NCBI GenBank assembly: GCA_017303855.1
Contig: JAFLBL010000010.1
Coordinates: forward strand, 62,001 to 126,000
DNA: 64,000 nucleotides
Direction: 5' to 3'
Origin: Chitinophagales bacterium
GTDB taxonomy: Bacteria > Bacteroidota > Bacteroidia > Chitinophagales > Chitinophagaceae
Below the pieces are notes generated by a model. The model had not been told where the DNA came from and searched no databases. It was given only the letters and a program-made list of their open reading frames with translations. A program made the position numbers and the translations under genes. Shown here piece by piece: positions 43,122 to 52,199 of this stretch (position 1 is its first letter; every line of letters begins with the position of its first letter).

Positions 43122-44059
43122 TTCTCCGCTCCTGCCTGTTTCACCATCAGCGCCTGTATCTGCTTCATAGTACCTTCCATGCCATCCGGACTGCCGTCCA
43201 GGAAGATCACGTTACCCTTTCCGTATTCAGCAAAATTCTTGATGGCTTCGGTCCACATACTGAAGAGGATTACATTGGTATCCAGGTTTGCCTGCTTCAT
43301 TTGCTCGGCGGCTTCCGTCATACCACGTGCCACTTCCTGACGGAACAGTGCCACCCCTTGTCCGCGGAGCCGGGCTGCTTCTTTCTCAGCTTCAGCTGAA
43401 ATCTTAATGGCATTTCCTTCCGCCTCAGCCGATTTGGTCTTGGTGATCAGCAATGCCTGGCCTTCGTTTTCGGCTGCGGCCTTGAGGTTGTTGGAAGCTA
43501 CCACTTTGCTCATGGAATCCAGGATCATTTTATCAAATGTGATGTCATTGATCTGCAGATCCTGCAGGTGATAACCCCATGTCTCCAACGTGTGGTCAAT
43601 TTCAAATTTCACATACTCCACAATTTCTTTACGCAGACCGAGAATTTCCGCCTGCTTTTTAGTGGCTACAAAAGAACGGATATTTCCTTCGATGGTACGG
43701 ATCAACGCCTGCATCAGGTCTTTATCGGCAAAGAATTTAAAAGCGACTTTCTTGATCGTCTCTTCATCGGCATTCTGCACTGAATACAGCAGCATGCTTT
43801 TAAAATAGACATTGGCCTGATCAGCTGTAACCGCCTGAAATTCCAGTTCCACCGAACGGTTCTGAATAGACACTTTCTTGTATACCTGTTCGATCAGCGG
43901 TATTTTGAAACGCAGGCCCGGTGTAGCTATACGCTGATATTTACCAAACATGGTAATTACTCCTATGAACCCCTGGTTGATGGTGAACAGACCGCTGAAG
44001 AAAATAACCAGCAGTATCAATATCCACCAGTTCTGTGCAATCAGTTGAGCGAAATCCAT
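43118..44059 (-). CDS. SPFH/Band 7 membrane protein (stomatin/prohibitin-like)
   Basis: A 313-aa protein with one N-terminal membrane helix (NWWILILLVIFFSGLF) and the SPFH domain: NQGFIGVITMFGKYQRIATPGLRFKIP, TADQANVYFKSMLLYSVQ, and RSFVATKKQAEILGLR. A long Ala/Glu-rich helix follows (AAENEGQALLITKTKSAEAEGNAIK gives the coil). Such proteins form ring oligomers that organise membrane domains and protease complexes. No NfeD gene is adjacent. The start at 44059 places the membrane helix at the N-terminus. Confidence 0.88.
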   Translation of the reverse strand: MDFAQLIAQNWWILILLVIFFSGLFTINQGFIGVITMFGKYQRIATPGLRFKIPLIEQVYKKVSIQNRSVELEFQAVTADQANVYFKSMLLYSVQNADEETIKKVAFKFFADKDLMQALIRTIEGNIRSFVATKKQAEILGLRKEIVEYVKFEIDHTLETWGYHLQDLQINDITFDKMILDSMSKVVASNNLKAAAENEGQALLITKTKSAEAEGNAIKISAEAEKEAARLRGQGVALFRQEVARGMTEAAEQMKQANLDTNVILFSMWTEAIKNFAEYGKGNVIFLDGSPDGMEGTMKQIQALMVKQAGAEK

Positions 44060-44096
44060 AATTAAAATTTTTAAATGTTTATTGAAGGTACAATAA

Positions 44097-45344
44097 TTAC
44101 GCTTTCTCTTCACAAATACAAGCCAGGTGAACCATGGTCTCCACCGCCTTATTCATATCCTGCACACTGATGAACTCATGTTTGGAATGAATGGCCTGTT
44201 CCCCGGCAAAAAGATTGGGACAGGGCAATCCCATAAACGAAAGCCGGCTGCCATCCGTCCCCCCCCGGATACTCTCCATTTTTAAATCCAGTCCGGCCCG
44301 CCCAATGGCTTCCCGGGCAAAATCCACAACATGGGGATGCAGATCCAGCACTTCCTTCATGTTCCGGTATTGTTCAGTCACTGTAAATTCAAAAGAAGCT
44401 TTGGGATAAGTGCGCAAACGCTCTTCTATCTGCGTCCGCAGGTAATCCTCTTTTTTTACCAGCCCTTCGGTATCAAAATCACGGATAATAAATTCGATCG
44501 TACATTTTTCTGCAATCCCTTCCACCCGTACTGGATGAATAAATCCTCTTTTCCCATCGGTAGACTCCGGTGAAAGGCGGTCTTTGGGCAACGCAGCCAG
44601 CACTTCACCGGCAATTTTCATCGCATTTACCATTTTATCTTTGGCATACCCCGGATGGGCAATAACGCCATGAATCACTACCGTTACCCCGTCGGCGCTG
44701 AATGTTTCATCTTCCAGTGAACCGGCATCGCCCCCATCCAGGGTATAGCCGAAATCGGCACCAAGTTTTTGTAAATCCACTTTGGCAGTCCCCCTTCCTA
44801 TTTCTTCATCCGGTGTGAACAGCAATTTTATTTCCCCGTGTTTTACTGATTGGTTTGTTACCAGGAAATGCGCCAGATCCATTATTTCCGCCACGCCGGC
44901 CTTGTCATCTGACCCCAGTAAAGTGGTGCCGGAAGCCGTAATAATGTCATGGCCATTTAGCTTTTTCAGATAGGGATACTCACTCAGCCGGATTACTTGT
45001 CCGGGATCATCCGGCAACACGATATCCTGTCCCTGGTAATTTTTATGCAGGATTGGTTTTACCTGGCTACCGCTGCAGTCAGGAGCCGTATCCACATGCG
45101 CGCAAAAACAAATGACCGGTACTTTTTTATCCGAGTTTGAAGGGATCGTGGCATACACATAACCCCATTCATCCAGATGGGCATCCGTAATACCCATCTC
45201 TTTTAATTCCGTAACCAGTATTGCACTGAGGTCTTTTTGTTTGGCGGTGCTTGGGTATGTTGCGGATTGCGGATCACTTTGTGTATCAATCTGTACATAC
45301 CGCATAAATCGCCGGGCTGCGGTAAAGGAATAGTGTTGAAACAT
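44097..45344 (-). CDS. pepT: Peptidase T (tripeptidase)
   Basis: M20B zinc aminopeptidase cutting N-terminal residues from tripeptides. Seen: metal ligands in FCAHVDTAPDCSG and LLGSDDKAGVAEIM, the catalytic Glu in FTPDEEIGRGTAKVD, DGGDAGSLEDETFSADG, and RGGTDGSRLSFMGLP. The start at 45344 (MFQHYSFTAARRFMRYVQID) gives 415 aa, the normal length; an ATG 12 codons earlier would sit on the TATCTTCG box. Confidence 0.95.
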   Translation of the reverse strand: MFQHYSFTAARRFMRYVQIDTQSDPQSATYPSTAKQKDLSAILVTELKEMGITDAHLDEWGYVYATIPSNSDKKVPVICFCAHVDTAPDCSGSQVKPILHKNYQGQDIVLPDDPGQVIRLSEYPYLKKLNGHDIITASGTTLLGSDDKAGVAEIMDLAHFLVTNQSVKHGEIKLLFTPDEEIGRGTAKVDLQKLGADFGYTLDGGDAGSLEDETFSADGVTVVIHGVIAHPGYAKDKMVNAMKIAGEVLAALPKDRLSPESTDGKRGFIHPVRVEGIAEKCTIEFIIRDFDTEGLVKKEDYLRTQIEERLRTYPKASFEFTVTEQYRNMKEVLDLHPHVVDFAREAIGRAGLDLKMESIRGGTDGSRLSFMGLPCPNLFAGEQAIHSKHEFISVQDMNKAVETMVHLACICEEKA

Positions 45345-45366
45345 AATCGTATACTCTAATGAATAC

Positions 45367-45374
45367 CGAAGATA
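45367..45374 (-). promoter_or_regulatory. -7-like box (TATCTTCG) of pepT
   Basis: Minus-strand TAnnTTCG variant 22 bp before the pepT start. Confidence 0.5.
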
Positions 45375-45452
45375 CGACAAATGAAAAACGGCTGGCTGTT
45401 TGCAGAAAACAAAGAATATGTTTATCTTTTGACTGAAACAAAACCAACTATT

Positions 45453-46010
45453 ATGAAAAAATGGCTGATCGGCTCCCTGGTGGGCGCCATACTGCTCTTC
45501 TGCTGGCAGTTTTTATCCTGGACCGTCATTCAGTTACATGAAGCCGAAGCACTTTATACCCCGAACCAGGACAGTATACTTACCTATCTGAGTGGCGCAT
45601 TAAAAAAGGAAGGAACGTATATGCTGCCGACCGTTGCTCCCGGCTCACCTATGGAAGAAATGGAAGCGCTTGGTAAAAAAATGGACGGCAATCCATGGGC
45701 TACCGTTACATACCGCCAAAGTTATTCGCATGATATGATACGTCCTATGATCCGGGGTTTCCTCGTGGACCTGTTCATTGTTTTCTGCCTGATTTACATT
45801 TTGACAAGAGGTGGAACGCCCCCGACCCTGCGCGTTATAGCCGGCTCTGTGGCGACGGGTTTGATTACATTCCTGTATGGTCCTTACACACAACACAACT
45901 GGTTTCAGACACCATTGGCAGATTTGTACGGACACCTGACGGATGCAGTGGTAGCCTGGGGATTAGTGGGGATCTGGCTGGGATGGTGGCTGAATAAAAG
46001 GAAAGCGTAG
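45453..46010 (+). CDS. Hypothetical membrane protein
   Basis: A 185-aa protein with about four membrane helices: WLIGSLVGAILLFCWQFLSW at the N-terminus, a loop of about 85 polar residues, then FLVDLFIVFCLIYILTRGG, VIAGSVATGLITFLYGPYTQ, and AVVAWGLVGIWLGWWLN. No family recognised. The start at 45453 follows a TATCTTTT box by about 20 bp. A strong two-way terminator follows. Confidence 0.75.
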   Translation: MKKWLIGSLVGAILLFCWQFLSWTVIQLHEAEALYTPNQDSILTYLSGALKKEGTYMLPTVAPGSPMEEMEALGKKMDGNPWATVTYRQSYSHDMIRPMIRGFLVDLFIVFCLIYILTRGGTPPTLRVIAGSVATGLITFLYGPYTQHNWFQTPLADLYGHLTDAVVAWGLVGIWLGWWLNKRKA

Positions 46011-46032
46011 CCCGATTAAGCAAGGACTAAAT

Positions 46033-46071
46033 AAAAAAAAGTTCAGTCTTTTTTGACTGAACTTTTTTTTT
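46033..46071. terminator. Bidirectional terminator after the membrane protein gene
   Basis: AAAAAAAAGTTCAGTC ... GACTGAACTTTTTTTT with a short T-rich loop: A-run before and T-run after, so it works in both directions, also for slyD. Confidence 0.9.
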
Positions 46072-46089
46072 GTAAAAACATATTGCTGA

Positions 46090-46545
46090 TTAAGGCATAA
46101 TGATCAGCGGACTGCCTCCTTCTATTTCCATGAGTTCAAGATCAAAGATCAGGTCCTGACCAGCCAACGGATGATTGGCATCCAGCATAACAGAGGCTTC
46201 TTTCAGTTCGACCACGGTTACCTGGAATTGCTGACCCTGACCGTCGCTCATCACCAGGGGCATACCCATTTCCACTTCCATTTCGGCGGGAAAACGATCT
46301 TTCGGCATCTCAATTACCATTTCCGGATTGCGGGGTCCATAAGCTTCCATAAAAGGAATATGTACAGTCTTTTTTTCTCCTACTGTCATACCCGTAACTC
46401 CATCATCAAATCCTTTGATCACCATTCCGCTTCCAACTTCAAATGCCAGCGGATCACGGCCTTCAGATGAATCAAAGGTCTCACCTGTTGTTAATTTACC
46501 ATGATAATGTACTTTGATTTTATCCCCGCTTTTAACTTGTGACAT
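46090..46545 (-). CDS. slyD: FKBP-type peptidyl-prolyl isomerase (SlyD family)
   Basis: Folding helper with an FKBP domain split by an insert-in-flap (IF) chaperone domain. Seen: VHYHGKLTTGETFDSSEGRDPLAFEVGSG opening (shown in part), GFDDGVTGMTVGEKKTVHI, the IF domain with GPRNPEMVIEMPKDRFP, and the return strand ANHPLAGQDLIFDLELM. 151 aa. The His/Cys-rich nickel-binding tail of E. coli SlyD is absent. Confidence 0.93.
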   Translation of the reverse strand: MSQVKSGDKIKVHYHGKLTTGETFDSSEGRDPLAFEVGSGMVIKGFDDGVTGMTVGEKKTVHIPFMEAYGPRNPEMVIEMPKDRFPAEMEVEMGMPLVMSDGQGQQFQVTVVELKEASVMLDANHPLAGQDLIFDLELMEIEGGSPLIIMP

Positions 46546-46694
46546 AAATTGCTTTTTTGATTAAAATTAGCCCGCAAGGTAGCAGAAATCTTCCAATGAG
46601 GCCGTTTTTATCTTTACGGGGAAAAATGGCCAAATGCAACCCCGGCAAGGGGTGAAACGGTTAACAGGTTGTTGCTAATGATGTAAAATCCGGC

Positions 46695-47312
46695 TTATTT
46701 AATCAGCTGCATTTTTACCGCTGCCCGGATCAGGGAAGCCACATTTTTGGCTTCAAATTTAGCCAGCAGGTTTTTCCGGTGTGTATCCACAGTGGTTACA
46801 CTGATAAATAATTGCTTTGCAATTTCATTATTAGTCATGCCTTCCGCAATCAGCTCCAGTACTTCTTTTTCACGGCGGGTCAGGATGATCTGTGCTGCCG
46901 TATGCTCCCGGAGCGCGAACGAGGCTTCATCACTAAGATATGTTTTCCCTTTACAAACCAGGTCAATGGCTTCTGTCAGTTCTTCCTGTGTGGCATTCTT
47001 CAGCACATAACCGGATGCCCCGTTTTCCATCATTTTTTGTATAAAACTCTGCTGATTGAATGTACTGAGCCCGATAATAAAAACGAAAGGATATTTCTTC
47101 TTCACTTCCAGACATAAATCGATCCCGCTCATGTCCGGCAGATTAATATCCATTAGTATCACATCGGGCTGTTCCCGCTGCAGGTAGGCCAGGCAGGAAG
47201 CCGCACTCTGGGCATGACCGGCCCATTCAATTCCTTTTTCATGCTGAAGCAGAGAACGTATTCCTTCAATCACCATATAGTGATCATCAACAATAAATAC
47301 ACTGGTTGCCAT
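46695..47312 (-). CDS. LuxR/NarL-type response regulator of the secreted-protein locus
   Basis: DNA-binding response regulator, 205 aa. The REC domain has FIVDDHYMVIEG, phospho-Asp55 in ILMDINLPDMSG, and YVLKNATQEE. The C-terminal GerE helix-turn-helix is LTRREKEVLELIAEGMTNNE, then AKQLFISVTTVDTHRKNLLAKF. Its start overlaps the stop of the kinase gene by one base (TAATG), so the two are coupled. I infer that it binds the 16-bp TCCY-N8-RGGA repeats found in front of its own operon and the divergent secreted-protein genes. Confidence 0.93.
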   Translation of the reverse strand: MATSVFIVDDHYMVIEGIRSLLQHEKGIEWAGHAQSAASCLAYLQREQPDVILMDINLPDMSGIDLCLEVKKKYPFVFIIGLSTFNQQSFIQKMMENGASGYVLKNATQEELTEAIDLVCKGKTYLSDEASFALREHTAAQIILTRREKEVLELIAEGMTNNEIAKQLFISVTTVDTHRKNLLAKFEAKNVASLIRAAVKMQLIK

Positions 47313-49267
47313 TATAAATTAAATTCAAGGTTCACAGATGTGCCATTACCCGGCGCGGATTGAATATCCAGTTTGCCTTTCAGGTATTCCACCCGGCTTT
47401 GTATACTGCTCCAGCCAATCCCCCTGGCTGCTTGTAAAATTACCGGATCAAATCCTTTTCCGTCATCCTCCACCGTAATATTAATTCCTTGCGGTGTTTT
47501 GCTGAGTTGAACTATTGACCGTTTGGCCGCCGCATGCTTCATGGTATTATTGATCAGTTCCTGAACGATCCGGTAAATCGCTATAGCGGTTGTCTGTTCC
47601 ACCCTGGCATTCTCCATTCCCAAAGACTGGTAAACTACTTCCAGGGCTCCGGACCGGTTGATATCCCCGCAGAAATCACGAAGGGCCGTATCCAGCCCGA
47701 ATTTTACCAGGGCCTCCGGCATCATATTATGGGCCACCCGGCGCATTTCCTTGATTGAACTGTCCAGCATATCCATACTCCGTTCAAATGCCTGTGCATT
47801 CTCCGGTGTCATAATCATATTCCCTTTCATAGTATTGAATGAGTATTTTATACCTGACAACATGCCGCCCAGGCCATCATGCAGTTCCCTGGCAAGCCGG
47901 CTCCGTTCCTGTTCTTCTCCTTTTAACACAGCTTCCGTTGCTTCCAGTTGCTTTTCAGCCTCCAGCTCCTGAATGCGTTTTAACTGCAACTGTTTCGTAT
48001 GCTGATAATTTCTGTAAATCAGGAAACCCAGCAATAAAAAAACACCTGCACTGCCGGCCAGTACATAGTTCAGCAGATTTTTGCGGCTGATGACCAGTTG
48101 CTGTACTTTCTTCTCCGCTTCCAGCTGTTTTATTTTATTTTCCTTACCGGCTGTTTCGTATTTTTTTTCCAGCTCCAGCGTCGTCCGCTGAACCATTTCG
48201 TTCAGAATACTATCGGCCAGTAAATTGCTTTGTTTGGCATAGTATTCACCCAGCTTCATATCCTGCATGGAATACGCCAGGTTGGATAAATGAACGTAAA
48301 TCCGTTGCCGCTGATCACGGAAATTATAGCGGTTGGCCAGCGCCAGGGCGCTGTCTGCATATTGTTTGGCTAGCAGATAGTTAGTCGTATACTGATAGTG
48401 AAACGACAGTCCTTTCAGTGCTATTACTTCACTTTCGTTTAAATTAAGCTGACGGGCGATCTTCAGTGCTTTTTCCATCAGTGGCTTTAAGTCGATAAAA
48501 TTATTGCGCTGTATCAGGATATCCCCCAGGTTCAGGTATTGGGTGGCTTCCATATTCAGATCACCTATTTCACGGGCAATAGCCAGCGCTTTCCGGAAAC
48601 AGGTACTGGCCGAATCATAATAACTGAGGTTGGTATAATTCAGGCCAAGGTTATTATAGGCGGTTCCCAGCATGGAAACATTGCCGTTTTTCTGCAGCCC
48701 CTCCACCGCTTTTTTACCGTATGCCAGCGCCTTTCGGTATTGCTTCATTCCAGTATACAGGTTCTGCAGGATATCACAGGCCTGTGCATTTATCACCTCA
48801 TTCTGATACGGCTCAAACAGCAGTTTCCCTTCTTCATAAAACCGTATGGCCTGCTCGTAATCTTCTTTAAGCCTGTATGAACTGCCCGCGTTAAAAAGTG
48901 ATTTGGCCAGGTATAGCGTGTCTTTCAGTTCCCGGGCCAGTGACACAGCATGCAGGTTCATACTAAGTGATGAATCAAAATACCCCTGCTGATTCAGTAC
49001 AAATGTATAATTGGCATAAAATTTTATTATCCCTAATGTATAGCCGATTTTCTGACTGAGATCCCTTGCCGACTGATAATAGTATTTGGCTGCTTCGGGT
49101 TCATTACTTTCATACTGCTGCCCGATGCTTATGTACAGTAACACTTTATTGGTATCCTCTTTTGCCGCCGGCAGCAGACGCAAAAGGCTGTCCCGGTTCA
49201 TATACTCCTGGCCAGTTGAATACAAAAAGCTGAATACTGTTAAGAAAAGTAATGTTATCCGACTCAT
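47312..49267 (-). CDS. TPR-containing sensor histidine kinase
   Basis: A 651-aa kinase. A signal sequence (MSRITLLFLTVFSFLYSTGQ) is followed by about six tetratricopeptide repeats (residues ~50-350; for example AYNNLGLNYTNLSYYDSAS), which should lie in the periplasm. One membrane helix follows (YVLAGSAGVFLLLGFLIYRN, ~395-415), then a coiled linker. The DHp helix ERSRLARELHDGLGGMLSGI has His463. The HATPase domain has ELINNTMKHAAA, DDGKGFDP and GIGWSSIQSRV. The start at 49267 gives the signal peptide. It is cotranscribed with the LuxR-type regulator. Confidence 0.93.
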   Translation of the reverse strand: MSRITLLFLTVFSFLYSTGQEYMNRDSLLRLLPAAKEDTNKVLLYISIGQQYESNEPEAAKYYYQSARDLSQKIGYTLGIIKFYANYTFVLNQQGYFDSSLSMNLHAVSLARELKDTLYLAKSLFNAGSSYRLKEDYEQAIRFYEEGKLLFEPYQNEVINAQACDILQNLYTGMKQYRKALAYGKKAVEGLQKNGNVSMLGTAYNNLGLNYTNLSYYDSASTCFRKALAIAREIGDLNMEATQYLNLGDILIQRNNFIDLKPLMEKALKIARQLNLNESEVIALKGLSFHYQYTTNYLLAKQYADSALALANRYNFRDQRQRIYVHLSNLAYSMQDMKLGEYYAKQSNLLADSILNEMVQRTTLELEKKYETAGKENKIKQLEAEKKVQQLVISRKNLLNYVLAGSAGVFLLLGFLIYRNYQHTKQLQLKRIQELEAEKQLEATEAVLKGEEQERSRLARELHDGLGGMLSGIKYSFNTMKGNMIMTPENAQAFERSMDMLDSSIKEMRRVAHNMMPEALVKFGLDTALRDFCGDINRSGALEVVYQSLGMENARVEQTTAIAIYRIVQELINNTMKHAAAKRSIVQLSKTPQGINITVEDDGKGFDPVILQAARGIGWSSIQSRVEYLKGKLDIQSAPGNGTSVNLEFNL

Positions 49268-49294
49268 AATTGAATGTAAATCATTTCCATTATA

Positions 49295-49302
49295 CAAATA
49301 AA
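49295..49302 (-). promoter_or_regulatory. -7-like box (TTTATTTG) of the TPR kinase operon
   Basis: Minus-strand TTTATTTG lies 22 bp from the operator at 49325-49340, the same geometry as at the divergent secreted-protein promoters. Confidence 0.5.
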
Positions 49303-49324
49303 CTAAAACATCAGGTGGCCGGTC

Positions 49325-49340
49325 TCCCCTTTTTCAGGGA
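49325..49340. promoter_or_regulatory. Operator A (TCCC-N8-GGGA), kinase operon side
   Basis: TCCCCTTTTTCAGGGA. Sits just upstream of the minus-strand -7-like box of the TPR kinase/regulator operon. One of five similar 16-bp inverted repeats. Confidence 0.65.
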
Positions 49341-49362
49341 TTTTATTCCGGCATCCGGAAAA

Positions 49363-49378
49363 TCCTCTGTTTAAGGGA
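49363..49378. promoter_or_regulatory. Operator B (TCCT-N8-GGGA), astacin A promoter
   Basis: TCCTCTGTTTAAGGGA, with a CATTTTTA -7-like box at 49401-49408 (22 bp on). Shares the 13-mer CTGTTTAAGGGAT with operator E. Confidence 0.68.
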
Positions 49379-49446
49379 TACACAGGCCTCTGGAAATGCG
49401 CATTTTTACTCACACAGATACGAGTAAACTAAAAATATTAAAGCAT

Positions 49447-50748
49447 ATGAAATATTCTCCTGTTGCCGTAGTTTTTTTATTCGCCTCCACCCTTCATGCC
49501 CAAATAAATGTAATAAGATCAGACAAGCAGATTGATCCGATTAAAACGGTGCGGATCACTCCTGTTCCTTTCCAGCTAAACAGTTTCCGCTTGTGTATGG
49601 ATGCCAAACCGGTTAACAACCCGCTGCCAGCCAGGGATTTCAGCGCTGTAAAACCACCGCCCCGTATTAACTCTGACGGTTCGGTAATAAATGTCGGGGT
49701 AACCCGCCAGCCATTGGCCGCGGAAACCAATAAAATGTGGAATCCCGGTCAGATTATACCCGTCTACATCAGTCCTTCCTTTACAGAAACAGTACGCGAT
49801 AAAATAAAACGCTATGCGCATGAATGGGAGCTGATTGCCAACATACGCTTCAATTTCAGCGCAAACTATTATGATGCCCTGATCCGGATCGGCCTGGGTA
49901 AAGACAACCGCAGCTGGTCCTGGATTGGAAAAGATGTATTGTTTAATCCACTCCGGTTAAACACCATGCAGTTTGGTACGTTCGATGAAAAAACCATGGA
50001 AATAGATTACAGGGGCACTATCCTTCACGAATTCGGCCACGCATTGGGGTTTATTCACGAGCATATGTCACCAGCAGCTGGCATACCCTGGGATAAAGAA
50101 AAAGTATATCAAACGATGGCCGCGGATCCTTATAAATGGTCCAGGGCCGAAGTAGATGTGAATTTCTTTGCGAAATATTCTTCCACCAGTACCAACTACT
50201 CTGCGTATGACCGGTATTCCATTATGCATTATGATATACCCGCAAACCTTACCACCAATGGTTTTTCAGTCAGCGGTAATAATTCATTTTCCGGCACCGA
50301 CCGGCAATATGCCGCGTTACTTTATCCTTTCCCGGCAAAACCCGGATTTGCGGCAGGACTGCTACGTACGCAGGACGACTGCGACCTGGTTTCTTTTACA
50401 GTGGAATACGAAGCCGTTGCCTCCGACAAAATTGAATTCGTGCTGGAACTGGGAAAAAACGATGCCAACCGGGCCGTTACCTGGTGGAAACAGATTACCA
50501 TACCCCTGACCAATAACCGGAAATTCGAACTCTGGGCACAAAACCATTCCCTTATCCAGTCCGAAAACAGAACCATCGCGTCCGCTTTAATTGCAGTAAA
50601 CGAACTTGACACGGGTAATGGATTGGCATTCTGGAAAGCAAAGGCATTCGGCATTCATACTTTACTGCCTTACCGGTGGAACATACTGTCTGCCTTACCA
50701 GGAGGATGCCGGGTAAAACTGGTCTGGAAAAACGACAGTTGTATATAA
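49447..50748 (+). CDS. Secreted astacin-like zinc metallopeptidase A
   Basis: Secreted protease of 433 aa with a signal peptide (MKYSPVAVVFLFASTLHAQ). The zinc site is H194EFGHALGFIHEH, the astacin HEXXHXXGXXH signature. The Met-turn is SIMHYDIP near residue 258. The N-terminal ~95 residues may be a propeptide. Residues ~305-433 form a separate C-terminal domain starting at the conserved DDCDLVSFTVEY. It includes TWWKQITIPLTNN, QNHSLIQSEN and GGCRVKLVWK, and is shared with astacin B at 58379. The start at 49447 is chosen because it yields the signal peptide. First gene of the secreted-protein run; preceded by operator B. Confidence 0.88.
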   Translation: MKYSPVAVVFLFASTLHAQINVIRSDKQIDPIKTVRITPVPFQLNSFRLCMDAKPVNNPLPARDFSAVKPPPRINSDGSVINVGVTRQPLAAETNKMWNPGQIIPVYISPSFTETVRDKIKRYAHEWELIANIRFNFSANYYDALIRIGLGKDNRSWSWIGKDVLFNPLRLNTMQFGTFDEKTMEIDYRGTILHEFGHALGFIHEHMSPAAGIPWDKEKVYQTMAADPYKWSRAEVDVNFFAKYSSTSTNYSAYDRYSIMHYDIPANLTTNGFSVSGNNSFSGTDRQYAALLYPFPAKPGFAAGLLRTQDDCDLVSFTVEYEAVASDKIEFVLELGKNDANRAVTWWKQITIPLTNNRKFELWAQNHSLIQSENRTIASALIAVNELDTGNGLAFWKAKAFGIHTLLPYRWNILSALPGGCRVKLVWKNDSCI

Positions 50749-50798
50749 GTTAACCGCTGCTTTCTCTGGCGCCAAACACAACCGGCTTACAATAAAAT

Positions 50799-50814
50799 TC
50801 CTGTATTTACAGGA
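50799..50814. promoter_or_regulatory. Operator C (TCCT-N8-AGGA)
   Basis: TCCTGTATTTACAGGA, a perfect palindrome with a 4-nt centre. A CATATTTA -7-like box lies at 50838-50845, 23 bp downstream. The ATG of the next gene is at 50863. Confidence 0.7.
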
Positions 50815-50862
50815 GAAAAGATAGCAGACAAACCAGTCATATTTACACTATAATTTTTAAAA

Positions 50863-52155
50863 ATGAAAAAAACAGTTACTACCATACTACTTTCTTTGCT
50901 GGTTACAGGAACCCTGTTTGCACAAAGGGGTACCTACAGCGTATCGGTAAAGAGTATTACCTGCCTGGGCGAGACAGCGGATGATATCCTGGACATGGAT
51001 GGCAAAAAAGATGAAGTTTTCGTTATCCTGTACTACTCCATTACCAAACCCGGTACACAGCCGGTACGTGGTCATACCGGCACCAAAATATATGGCGACA
51101 TGAATGGGTTTACCGATTACACCTACCATCGTTTACGCGGCGGTACCGCCAGTGGTTCCGGCGGTATCCGTTCCGGAGATATCATAGATATCAACCAGGA
51201 CCTGATTGGTGGCAGACTGGAGGATAACAGTCTGATTACCTTGATCCCGGTAGTATGGGAACAGGATGTTAAAACAACCAATGCCAGTGACATACAGTTC
51301 ACCAGCTTTCTGACAACCATAAAAAATGCGATGAACACGATTGAACCGCTCGCCCCGGCGATGCTGCAAAACATAGAACGGACCCGGCCTCAGTCAGTGA
51401 TCCGGGCATATGTATTGCCCTGGAATGCATTTTCCATACAGCCTTCTTTTTCTTCAGTATTGAATAAAGTGAACGGAGCTCCCGGAAACAGACCTGTAGG
51501 CATGAACAGTTACGGCGAATTTCACCCGAAAGTTTTATTTCTGAATAATTTTTTACTAGGTAAAACCAACCGGAGTGAAAATTTCAGCGAAGCACATATG
51601 GAGAGTATCCGTACAGTGGATTTTGACTATGATGAAGTACTGCTGGGCAATACCCGTGATCATGGTAAGTACCGGGTTACCCTGCGTGTAACCTGGAATC
51701 CGGATCCTGTTGCACCAGCCCCTCCGCCTGCTGTACAAACACCAGGTACCATTATTAAATCCAATCCGGTCAGTCCGGTAAAAGCGAATGCCACTATAAA
51801 AAATGCCGGACAGGTTCTTACCACTCCATTGACAAATGACATTGTAACAGGTGTGTGGAAAGGCACACAGGGCAACATGAATGCGAATGCAGATGAGCCG
51901 CTCAATATTAAACTGGGAAACTATGTATTCTGGTTACTTAAAAACGACGACTCAGGCATTTCACAATACGCCGGTGGATACCGGATTGAGAACGGAATAC
52001 TGAAAGGCTCCTATACAGACAACAATAACCGGGTCTGTGAATACACTTCAACCGGCTATTCCGCAAATACAGGTGAACTGAGCGGCAACTGGACCTGTAC
52101 CGGGGCCGGCTATTATAAAACCGGAAAGTGGATCATGAAAAAAATCAGCAATTAA
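50863..52155 (+). CDS. Secreted protein with C-terminal lipocalin-like module
   Basis: A signal peptide (MKKTVTTILLSLLVTGTLFAQ) and about 300 residues of unknown, beta-rich sequence (DEVFVILYYSITKPG, IRSGDIIDINQDLIGG) are followed by a Pro-rich hinge near 290. The C-terminal module of about 100 residues runs GVWKGTQGNM ... LKGSYTD ... CEYTSTGYSA ... LSGNWTCTG ... GKWIMKK. The same module forms the N-terminus of astacin B at 58379 (GTWTGTFGN ... YECTGTADA ... LSGNWRR ... GKWVMRK). Function unknown. It heads a transcript with the next two genes, behind operator C. Confidence 0.8.
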   Translation: MKKTVTTILLSLLVTGTLFAQRGTYSVSVKSITCLGETADDILDMDGKKDEVFVILYYSITKPGTQPVRGHTGTKIYGDMNGFTDYTYHRLRGGTASGSGGIRSGDIIDINQDLIGGRLEDNSLITLIPVVWEQDVKTTNASDIQFTSFLTTIKNAMNTIEPLAPAMLQNIERTRPQSVIRAYVLPWNAFSIQPSFSSVLNKVNGAPGNRPVGMNSYGEFHPKVLFLNNFLLGKTNRSENFSEAHMESIRTVDFDYDEVLLGNTRDHGKYRVTLRVTWNPDPVAPAPPPAVQTPGTIIKSNPVSPVKANATIKNAGQVLTTPLTNDIVTGVWKGTQGNMNANADEPLNIKLGNYVFWLLKNDDSGISQYAGGYRIENGILKGSYTDNNNRVCEYTSTGYSANTGELSGNWTCTGAGYYKTGKWIMKKISN

Positions 52156-52199
52156 ACAGTTCACACGCAGAAACATTAACCAACAAAACCAGGGAAAAC